5,900 nucleotides of DNA from a bacterium (GTDB taxonomy: Bacteria; Desulfobacterota; GWC2-55-46): positions 1 through 5,900 of the forward strand of contig SCQA01000194.1 in NCBI GenBank assembly GCA_004298725.1, in the 5' to 3' direction. Numbering within the stretch: the first letter of the stretch is position 1; every line of letters starts with the position of its first letter. The translations under genes were made by a program, and so were the position numbers. This document shows positions 1-4,860 of this stretch, piece after piece. Under the pieces are notes generated by a model, which saw nothing but the letters and a program-made list of their open reading frames with translations, had not been told where the DNA came from and did not search any database.

Positions 1-138
1 GTTTGAAACTTTGGCATCAGCCTTTAAATCAGTAAACCAATACCTGCCCTCGACGCCAAGCGTTACCGCTTGAGCCTCCGAGTAAAACGCGAATAAAGCA
101 ATCACGGCTAAAACGGCAAAAAGAAGCGATTTTTTCAC
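1..138 (-). CDS. Exported protein, probable outer-membrane beta-barrel, N-terminal 46 codons only
   Basis: The gene runs off the left edge, so only its beginning is visible. The first 24 residues form a clear Sec signal peptide: Lys-Lys after the start, a Leu/Ala/Val/Phe core, then SEAQA with probable signal peptidase I cleavage before Val25. The mature start, VTLGVEGRYWFTDLKADAKV, alternates polar and hydrophobic residues with aromatic girdle residues, as in the first strands of outer-membrane beta-barrels; this part is inference. Start choice: AGGAGG at 150-145 lies only 3 nt from an in-frame ATG at 141 but 6 nt from GTG at 138. GTG gives the usual MKKS- opening and matches the 5-8 nt spacing of most neighbours, so GTG is preferred; the ATG would add one residue. 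It lies about 520 bp downstream of the lipoprotein operon behind hairpins, so it is likely a separate transcript. Precise family not identifiable from 46 residues. Confidence 0.68.
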   Translation of the reverse strand, partial: MKKSLLFAVLAVIALFAFYSEAQAVTLGVEGRYWFTDLKADAKVSN

Positions 139-144
139 CATGCA

Positions 145-150
145 CCTCCT
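145..150 (-). promoter_or_regulatory. Ribosome binding site AGGAGG deciding the start of the exported-protein gene
   Basis: A perfect AGGAGG is followed by TGC-ATG-GTG. The spacing is 3 nt to ATG (too short) and 6 nt to GTG (good), which argues for initiation at the GTG. Confidence 0.75.
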
Positions 151-227
151 GTTGTAAATATGTAATTTTGCAACTGCGCGCGAGTTTTAAAACCTGCATC
201 AACAACCGCCTTAAAAGGGTAGGCCGT

Positions 228-241
228 TTTTGCATGCAAAA
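228..241. promoter_or_regulatory. 14-bp perfect palindrome TTTTGCATGCAAAA, possible operator
   Basis: TTTTGCATGCAAAA is identical to its own reverse complement and sits about 90 bp upstream of the start of the exported-protein gene. A perfect AT-flanked palindrome at this distance is typical of a dimeric regulator site, but no regulator is visible and the function is inferred only from symmetry and position. Confidence 0.35.
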
Positions 242-274
242 CAAACTCGTTTTATCATCCTCATTCTACTCTTG

Positions 275-339
275 CAAGTAGTGCGGCGCGATTGCCTCGC
301 TGTTGCAAAGACCGCGAGACTGAAGTCTCGCACTACTTG
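275..339. repeat. REP/MITE-like element with 11-bp terminal inverted repeats and an internal hairpin
   Basis: The 11-bp arms CAAGTAGTGCG (275-285) and CGCACTACTTG (329-339) are perfect reverse complements. Nested at the right end, GCGAGACT (314-321) pairs with AGTCTCGC (324-331), so two alternative folds compete for the right arm. The left half has a TTGCAA at 273-278 that recurs at 303-308. Size (65 bp), compact nested symmetry and intergenic position fit a REP or short MITE-like element. No transposase is present. Copy number elsewhere in the genome cannot be seen. Confidence 0.6.
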
Positions 340-370
340 AATGCCATAATCAAACATAACGAACCTTGGA

Positions 371-383
371 GAATGAATCATTC
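371..383. repeat. Short palindrome GAATGA-A-TCATTC
   Basis: Six-base arms GAATGA and TCATTC flank a single A. The right arm with the next bases reads CATTCAC, sharing its core with the heptamer array about 75 bp away. Too short to form a stable hairpin; could be a protein site or a relic related to the array. Confidence 0.3.
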
Positions 384-457
384 ACAATGTTCCTCTCGAC
401 AACACAACTCCCCCCACAAGTGATAGGAGTCAAAAAATCTTAGTATTTAACAAAAAA

Positions 458-520
458 CCATTCACCATTCACCATTCACCATTCACCATTCACCATTCAC
501 CATTCACCATTCACCATTCA
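458..520. repeat. Heptamer tandem repeat, nine perfect copies of CCATTCA
   Basis: Nine uninterrupted identical copies of CCATTCA (TGAATGG on the minus strand) run head to tail for 63 bp, preceded by an A-run (CAAAAAA) and followed by CTGTC. Perfect identity points to recent slippage expansion or active homogenisation. A 7-bp unit is not a multiple of three and each minus-strand unit carries TGA, so it is not coding. Short heptamer arrays (STRRs) are known from intergenic DNA of cyanobacteria and occur elsewhere; whether this one belongs to a genome-wide family cannot be judged here. Confidence 0.95.
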
Positions 521-567
521 CTGTCTTATAAGCGTGCCTGATTTTAACAAACCCCTTTTTGCAAAGA

Positions 568-610
568 ACCCCTGCCGGACGATGCGCGTAGACGCATGAC
601 CGGCAGGGGT
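568..610 (-). terminator. Strong 11-bp stem hairpin, probable terminator of the lipoprotein operon
   Basis: ACCCCTGCCGG (568-578) pairs perfectly with CCGGCAGGGGT (600-610). Inside, ATGCG (582-586) pairs with CGCAT (593-597), giving a long two-part stem. On the minus strand the stem is followed by TTCTTTGC, a short imperfect U-run, and it lies about 50 nt after the LPP20 stop. No U-run follows on the plus strand. The size and inner stem also fit a mobile palindromic unit that serves as a terminator. Confidence 0.55.
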
Positions 611-614
611 AACA

Positions 615-630
615 ACCCCCTTCTTGGGGT
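615..630 (-). terminator. Small GC hairpin after the LPP20 gene, first of two tandem hairpins
   Basis: ACCCC (615-619) pairs with GGGGT (626-630) around CTTCTT. On the minus strand it lies 28 nt after the LPP20 stop and is followed by TTGTTA, a poor U-tract. It probably acts together with the larger hairpin just downstream. The many C4/G4 blocks here allow other pairings. Confidence 0.35.
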
Positions 631-658
631 AGAATAAAGGGCGCATCAAACAACCTGA

Positions 659-1495
659 TTATTTAAGCACGAAAACCACCTTGGCACCTTCGAGGTAGTT
701 GCTCGCCTGATTGGAGCTAAATATTGACGTAGCGTCATCCGGGCCGACAACCGCGTCGGTTGACTTTACAAGGCTGTCCGCCTTAACTACAAGCGGATTA
801 GCCGCCCCGCGTTCGCCAAGAAGGGCCTTTGCCTTGCCTACGTCATTGGTATACTCCGCCGCGCCCCTTTCAACAAGTATATTCTGCGCCACTTTTGAAG
901 GGTCGTAGATTATCTCGCCGTTTTTGGTAAGCACGCGATTAATAAGGGCCGGTTTGAAAGCCTGCCCCTTGACGTCAATTATAAGGCCGTCGTACCTTGC
1001 AGGCGTCGGAGGCGCGGCAGGCGGCTGGTAAGCCGGAGCCGGAGGCATCATCGTGGCCAACTGCGGTATCAACTGCCCCATAACGCCGTCAGCGCCGCTC
1101 ATGGGAATGGCAAGCCATATGGCGCCTATGTTGTTTAACGGGTCGTACGATTCGTTTACCACCTGAGCGCCCTTGACCATGCCCTGCACCGAAGTGCGAA
1201 CAACGTCGGACTGCGTCATGGTGTTGGCAACCGTAGTTTCGCCGGTTACAAGAACGCCTTCAAGAAGCTCGGCTATTTCCCTGTAAGCCATTGCCTTGGC
1301 GCCGCGCATAGCCATCAGTTTTCTCTGCCCCTGCGGCAGGTTCTGATCGGCGGTAGCCTCGCCCTTTACGATTATCTTGCCCTTTAAAAACGCCTGTTTC
1401 ATATCCGTTGTTACCTGCGGAGCTCCCATTTCAGCGGAAGCGGCCACTGCCAACATTAGAATCAGAAACGGGACAATTGCTAAAATCTTCTTCAT
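659..1495 (-). CDS. Secreted LPP20/FlgP-like domain protein, two-domain, 278 aa
   Basis: Residues 1-21 are a type I signal peptide (MKKILAIVPF..., cleavage after ASA21). There is no lipobox and no cysteine in the whole protein, unlike classical LPP20 lipoproteins, so a soluble periplasmic or exported form is expected. Residues about 40-133 fit the LPP20 domain pattern: an opening beta strand (KIIVKGEATAD), then RKLMAMRGAKAMAYREIAELLEGV, in which the A-x-x-A-A/x-R-E-I-A-E-L helix is typical, then KGAQVVNESYDP and a final strand GAIWLAIPM. A Pro/Ala linker (150-166) leads to a second domain (168-278) starting YDGLIIDVKGQAFKPALINRV, whose role I do not know. It is the last gene of the lipoprotein set, 70 nt after the TPR-SLH gene, with AGGAGG at 1507-1502, 6 nt before ATG. 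FlgP, an LPP20 protein, supports the flagellar basal disk in Vibrio and Campylobacter, but no flagellar gene is seen here. Confidence 0.75.
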   Translation of the reverse strand: MKKILAIVPFLILMLAVAASAEMGAPQVTTDMKQAFLKGKIIVKGEATADQNLPQGQRKLMAMRGAKAMAYREIAELLEGVLVTGETTVANTMTQSDVVRTSVQGMVKGAQVVNESYDPLNNIGAIWLAIPMSGADGVMGQLIPQLATMMPPAPAYQPPAAPPTPARYDGLIIDVKGQAFKPALINRVLTKNGEIIYDPSKVAQNILVERGAAEYTNDVGKAKALLGERGAANPLVVKADSLVKSTDAVVGPDDATSIFSSNQASNYLEGAKVVFVLK

Positions 1496-1565
1496 CCCTT
1501 GCCTCCTTGATTTAGCGGCGTCTCGCGCATTGCGCTTTAAAAACAGACTGCGGCCTTAATGCTAA

Positions 1566-2777
1566 TTAGTGGATGTTAATTCTCTGCGCCAGCATCCTGA
1601 TGGCCAATATGGCCTCCGCGCCGTCCACGTTGTCATTGGGCCTGAACTCGCCTGACAGCTCGGCCTCCATGATGTTTCTCGTGGTCATGTTCATTACCGC
1701 GTTATACCACGCGGCGGTGGCCGCAACGTCAGGGAAAGGAGACTTGTCGTGACCGAAAAACGCGGTGGCTATTTTGTCGTCAAGTGTGAGCTTTATAAGC
1801 ACATCCTCGAATACAAGCGCCATTTCCTTGCGCGTTACGGGCTTGTCAGGCATAAAGAGGTTTGCCTTGGTTGTTGGGTCGTACTCCGGCTCAATGCCCC
1901 TTACTCCCCACTTCATGGCGGTTATAACTTCTTCCTTGAACTGATGATTGACAACGTCCGCCGGTATGAAATCCGGCTTCATTTTGTCAACCTGCGATTT
2001 CACGGGAATCCTTCCCGCAAAGAGCTTGTCGAGCTTAAGCTCATCAACAAGAAGCGCGACCATGTCGCCCTTTTTAACGGAATCTTTCAGGGCAATCTCC
2101 TTGCCTACGTCGCCTACGGTGATGCCCGCGAGAGCGCGAACTATCTTGTCAACGCGCTTCCAGCCTTTATCCGCAGGCTCGTGCCACTTGCCTTCTCTCT
2201 TTGAGCCTAATACGTCGCTGAAGCGGTCCCTCGCCTTCTGGAACTCCCTGCCCTCGAGGAACGCCAAACCCATGAAGTAATGCGCCGCTTCCCTGCCTTC
2301 GTAATAGAGTAGCTTGTTTTCATCTACCTTAAGCTTCATGGCGTCTTTGTAATCGTTTTCGGCCTGATCCAACCAGTTTTTGGTCTTTAGCGTCGTATGA
2401 ACCCTTATGGAGGCGACATACGCCTGAAACTCGTCTTCAAGCACAGAGGCGTTTTTGAAGGCAAGCTTCAAATTTTCCTTTGCCTTGTCAATATCAACCT
2501 GACGGTAGCCTTCCTTGGCTTCTTTAGCCCTGAGCGAGCTTACCATAGCCATACCCGCGTAACCCGGGCCGTAACCGTCTTCGCAATAAACAGCCCTTTT
2601 GAACTTCTCGTTGGCGTCGTCAATTTTGCCTTTTTCAAGAAGATTCATGCCTGAAAGATAATGATGCTTCGGGTTATCTTCGGGCGAATCGCACTTAACA
2701 GCCTTTGGAGCGCACCCTGCGGCCACAAAAAGCAAAAGCGCAAAAAGTGGTAATAAAATACTCAACCGTTTCGTCAT
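1566..2777 (-). CDS. TPR plus S-layer homology (SLH) lipoprotein, 403 aa
   Basis: The start MTKRLSILLPLFALLLFVAAGC is a lipoprotein signal with Cys22 as probable acyl anchor (relaxed lipobox AAGC). Residues about 37-190 are helical and TPR-like: HYLSGMNLLEKGKIDDANEKF (37-59) has the TPR spacing of small and aromatic residues, and HYFMGLAFLEGREFQKARDRF (166-186) is a second clear unit. The C-terminal half carries SLH motifs: a partial one ending KKGDMVALLVDEL (235-247), a full one at about 271-327 (MKWGVRGIEP ... PVTRKEMALVFEDVL) and another at 347-400 (SPFPDVAATAAWYNAV ... GEFRPNDNVDGAEAILAIRML). SLH domains bind cell-wall polymers or the envelope. Start: GTG at 2783 overlaps the AGGAGG (2788-2783) and cannot use it, whereas ATG at 2777 lies 5 nt downstream. 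The ribosome site overlaps the TAG of the CsgG-like gene, implying coupled translation. It stands where a DUF4810 protein usually accompanies CsgG and DUF799. Confidence 0.82.
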   Translation of the reverse strand: MTKRLSILLPLFALLLFVAAGCAPKAVKCDSPEDNPKHHYLSGMNLLEKGKIDDANEKFKRAVYCEDGYGPGYAGMAMVSSLRAKEAKEGYRQVDIDKAKENLKLAFKNASVLEDEFQAYVASIRVHTTLKTKNWLDQAENDYKDAMKLKVDENKLLYYEGREAAHYFMGLAFLEGREFQKARDRFSDVLGSKREGKWHEPADKGWKRVDKIVRALAGITVGDVGKEIALKDSVKKGDMVALLVDELKLDKLFAGRIPVKSQVDKMKPDFIPADVVNHQFKEEVITAMKWGVRGIEPEYDPTTKANLFMPDKPVTRKEMALVFEDVLIKLTLDDKIATAFFGHDKSPFPDVAATAAWYNAVMNMTTRNIMEAELSGEFRPNDNVDGAEAILAIRMLAQRINIH

Positions 2778-2782
2778 CGTCA

Positions 2783-2788
2783 CCTCCT
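2783..2788 (-). promoter_or_regulatory. AGGAGG ribosome site overlapping the upstream stop codon
   Basis: The last two bases of the CsgG-like TAG stop (2789-2787) are the first two of AGGAGG. The following ATG at 2777 is 5 nt away. This supports ATG 2777 over the GTG that overlaps the site, and indicates translational coupling. Confidence 0.8.
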
Positions 2789-3770
2789 ATTTAACCGCCC
2801 GTATGACATCACCAACTGCAAAACCGCCGCCTGACTTTATATTAGCCGTCGAGACGCGGTCACTCTGATGTGAAAGAAGCATAAGCTGGCCAATCCTGTT
2901 CTCTTCCTTGCCTATAACTCTTCCGGTATCCGGGTCAATAAGGTCCGCGCCCTGCCTGATAACGTCAAATACCGTTCCGGCTGATATTTTGCTCTTTGAG
3001 CCGGCTCTTATTAGAAGGGTCTGCCCCTTGACTGAAAGCACCTTGCTCGTGAAAGGCATGGCGTTAAGCGTGTCTATCATCTTTGTCATGGCTTTAGTAA
3101 GCGCGTCGCGCAGGGCGCCTTCGCGAAGGCCCACGTCAGCGGTAGACTTTGAACCGAAGCCAAGCACTCCGCCGGTTGATTTTCTGTACTCGCCCATGCC
3201 GGATTCCGCAAGGAGCGACTTGCCTGATGCGATGTCAACAAGCGCGTAGTCAACCTGGACCCTTGCGACCTGCTCCTTCTTCTGATACACGCCGTAATCC
3301 GCGCCTTCGTTAAGCTCGGAATACGAAGTAATCGCGCCGGAGATGCGGAAGTCTATTGACTCGAAGCCCTCGGCGGCGTTTTTTTTGCCTGTCTTTACAG
3401 CGCCGGTCTGCTGAAGCTTTATCAGCTCTTCCTGCTGTTGCATCTCGCCCTTACCCATGTTTATCGGCTCAAGGCCGGACTTCTTGACTATTGTTCTTAA
3501 AATGTCCGTTGCCGCTTCGCCCAAGCCGAGAATCCTGCTTGGAGTCTTATTCTCGAAAACCAGAATGGCTACGTTATACTGCGGGCCGTTATAATTAAGG
3601 CCTGACTCCTCAAGTTTCTTGGATTGGCCCGTTACGCTGACGTCGTCTTTAACCGACCCGGACATCTGCGCCGCGCAAGAGCTAAGCGCTACTACCGCAA
3701 AGCCCGCCATTAATACCGGAGCCGACTTTCTAAGCACAACTCTCAAAGCTTCAATGCCTCTTACCTGCAT
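2787..3770 (-). CDS. CsgG/HfaB-family outer-membrane lipoprotein with C-terminal SH3-like domain, 327 aa
   Basis: The lipobox LSSC places the acyl cysteine at Cys32. The CsgG core spans about 64-240: YNVAILVFENKT (65-76), GLGEAATDILRTIVKKSGLEP, an E-E-L-x-K-L-Q-Q-T-G segment (114-123) matching the CsgG 'L..E....Q.G' helix, IDFRISGAITSYSE (139-152), VARVQVDYALVDIASGKSLLAE (168-189) and GLREGALRDALTKAMTKMI (214-232). CsgG forms the nonameric curli secretion pore; HfaB anchors the holdfast. Residues about 242-327 form an extra domain, VLSVKGQTLLIRAGSKSKIS then GTVFDVIR..., DPDTGRVIG..., IGQLML and GDVIR, resembling the C-terminal domain of FlgT. The segments equivalent to the two CsgG transmembrane hairpins look short or glycine/serine-rich, so pore formation is uncertain. 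AGGAGG (3784-3779) lies 8 nt before ATG. No curli genes csgA/B/E/F are visible. Confidence 0.85.
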   Translation of the reverse strand: MQVRGIEALRVVLRKSAPVLMAGFAVVALSSCAAQMSGSVKDDVSVTGQSKKLEESGLNYNGPQYNVAILVFENKTPSRILGLGEAATDILRTIVKKSGLEPINMGKGEMQQQEELIKLQQTGAVKTGKKNAAEGFESIDFRISGAITSYSELNEGADYGVYQKKEQVARVQVDYALVDIASGKSLLAESGMGEYRKSTGGVLGFGSKSTADVGLREGALRDALTKAMTKMIDTLNAMPFTSKVLSVKGQTLLIRAGSKSKISAGTVFDVIRQGADLIDPDTGRVIGKEENRIGQLMLLSHQSDRVSTANIKSGGGFAVGDVIRAVK

Positions 3771-3790
3771 ATTTCAAACCTCCTTTTTGC

Positions 3791-3811
3791 TTATTCGCGT
3801 TATTTGCGTTA
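3791..3811. repeat. Two-copy 9-bp direct repeat TTATTYGCG in the DUF799-CsgG gap
   Basis: TTATTCGCG and TTATTTGCG stand directly side by side, followed by TTA. The element sits 20 nt upstream of the CsgG-like start, next to its ribosome site. It may be chance; a direct-repeat protein site or an mRNA feature is possible. Confidence 0.3.
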
Positions 3812-3841
3812 ATTCAACGTCCTTAACCAAAATGCGGCTCT

Positions 3842-4726
3842 TTACTTTGTAACAGGCGCTACGACCGGCGCGCCTGACGGAGCATTAACCTCAGTTGTGC
3901 TACCCTGGCTTGCCGGCGCGGTTGCCGGTTTGGCGTCAACTGCCGCTGGAGGAGCCGTGACGGCGCGAACCTGCACTCCGGGGCCTGCCGGGAAGCTTAC
4001 GAACATCATGTCAAGCATGGCCTTGCTTTCAGGCTTCAGGTGCATTTTAAGGGCTTTTCCGGCGACCTTGCTTACAACCGTGGTTATAAGCATTTCCTGA
4101 AATCCTTGGTCTTGATGATACAGAAGCTTCCATTCCTTGATATTGGGTATTTCCGTTATGCCCTTAATAGTGCTGAACTCCTCAAGGCCTTCCCTCTTGT
4201 CCATCACGTTGGCGGCCATTGCAACGGCCTTACCTATTAAGCCTCCGGTGGAAACTTCGCCTTTTACGCCCTGTCCGTAAGACCAAACAGTCTGGCCGGT
4301 TTTCACGTCAACGAGCTTTATGCCGGTTCTTACCTTCTTTACGTTATATATGCCCGTTACCTTATCGTCAAAGTTCAAAACATAAATATAAACAACGCCG
4401 TCAACGCCGAGCGTTTCGCCGATCTTTTCCGGCGTCGTAAGGTCAAGTTGCTCGCCAAGCGTTATGCCCATCTGGCCGCTAAGAAGCGAATCAACTTCCG
4501 CCTGAGGTTTCGGGCTGTAATGCCACAAAGGAAGACGCTCCGCAACAAGCCCCCTGATCATTTCAGGGCCGTCAATGTCATTAGTCGCGTTATAAGGTGG
4601 AAGAACCGCCACTGTATAAATAGGGTTTGACGGGTTCGGATGTATGCGCGGCCCGCAAGCGGACAACGACACCGCAATGAATAACAACATCAACAAGTAC
4701 AACCGCTTCTGCATAATCAGCTTCAC
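3842..4726 (-). CDS. DUF799 / GNA1162-like lipoprotein, 294 aa
   Basis: The signal sequence ends in lipobox LSAC with Cys24 as lipid anchor. The core matches the GNA1162/DUF799 pattern: YTVAVLPPYNATNDIDGPEM (37-56), where the VLPPxNxTxDI motif is the hallmark; ERLPLWHYSPKPQAEVDSLL (63-82); a LGEQLDLTTPEKIGETLGVDGVVYIYVLNF segment (90-119), and VRTGIKLVDVKTGQTVWSYG (132-151). GNA1162 is a Neisseria surface-antigen candidate whose fold is related to the TolB N-terminal domain; its biochemical role is unsettled. The tail (253-294) is rich in Ala, Pro, Val and Thr and probably disordered; I would not expect it in a minimal family member. GTG at 4726 has an AGGAG (4740-4736) 9 nt upstream; the inner ATG at 4714 has none and would leave a shorter n-region, so GTG is chosen. 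A 71-nt gap separates it from the CsgG-like gene. Confidence 0.75.
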   Translation of the reverse strand: MKLIMQKRLYLLMLLFIAVSLSACGPRIHPNPSNPIYTVAVLPPYNATNDIDGPEMIRGLVAERLPLWHYSPKPQAEVDSLLSGQMGITLGEQLDLTTPEKIGETLGVDGVVYIYVLNFDDKVTGIYNVKKVRTGIKLVDVKTGQTVWSYGQGVKGEVSTGGLIGKAVAMAANVMDKREGLEEFSTIKGITEIPNIKEWKLLYHQDQGFQEMLITTVVSKVAGKALKMHLKPESKAMLDMMFVSFPAGPGVQVRAVTAPPAAVDAKPATAPASQGSTTEVNAPSGAPVVAPVTK

Positions 4727-4797
4727 GTTATTTCTCTCCTTTTTTATATAATAAACTGCTGTAACAGTTAAATCCGTTTTACTGACTTAGCGGGAAG

Positions 4798-4828
4798 ATT
4801 ATACAACATTTTAAAACCCCTTTGTCCC
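4798..4828 (-). promoter_or_regulatory. Candidate promoter for the DUF799-CsgG-SLH-LPP20 unit
   Basis: On the minus strand a perfect TATAAT (4803-4798) lies 71 nt before the GTG start of the DUF799-like gene. The best -35 match, GGGACA (4828-4823), has four of six consensus bases but a long 19-nt spacer, and overlaps the hairpin just upstream. The placement right after a terminator-like structure supports a new transcription start in this 134-nt gap. Confidence 0.42.
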
Positions 4829-4844
4829 CCTTAAAAAAAAGGGG
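4813..4844 (-). terminator. Terminator-like hairpin after the FlgT-like gene
   Basis: On the minus strand CCCCTTT (4844-4838) pairs with AAAGGGG (4823-4817), followed directly by TTTT (4816-4813) and then AAAA. A competing tighter fold pairs CCCCTT (4844-4839) with AAGGGG (4832-4827). It begins about 17 nt after the FlgT-like stop. The T-run is short, so termination may be partial. C/G-block elements of this look also occur as dispersed intergenic repeats. Confidence 0.42.
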
Positions 4845-4860
4845 AGTAAACAAAATCAAC

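Larger units (their letters stand above)
142..658. other. Gene-free intergenic region rich in repeats and palindromes
   Basis: No convincing coding sequence exists here on either strand; open frames are short and lack a ribosome site or plausible product. From right to left it holds two G/C-rich hairpins just after the LPP20 gene, a heptamer tandem array, a small palindrome, a REP/MITE-like inverted repeat and a 14-bp palindrome. The promoter of the exported-protein gene should lie in 142-274, but no convincing -35/-10 pair was found; the AT-rich stretch around 151-175 is the only weak candidate. Confidence 0.7.

Noticed and set aside
201..231. Plus-strand terminator from GCCTT...AGGC followed by a T-run
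   Set aside because: The stem is only about four pairs and no plus-strand gene ends upstream.
29..244. 71-codon minus-strand open frame overlapping the exported-protein gene
   Set aside because: It is out of frame with the gene that has the AGGAGG, GTG and signal peptide; its product is Arg/Cys/Leu-rich without recognisable features, and it has no ribosome site.
458..520. CRISPR array
   Set aside because: The units are 7 bp, directly abutting and without spacers, so this is a simple tandem repeat.
1749..2204. 151-codon plus-strand open frame
   Set aside because: It is antisense to the TPR-SLH gene, lacks a ribosome site and its product shows no domain; it arises from codon bias of the real gene.
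2787..4726. Curli biogenesis operon
   Set aside because: Only a CsgG-like protein is present; there are no curli-repeat subunits, CsgE, CsgF or CsgD-like genes in the window, and the neighbours are DUF799 and TPR-SLH proteins.
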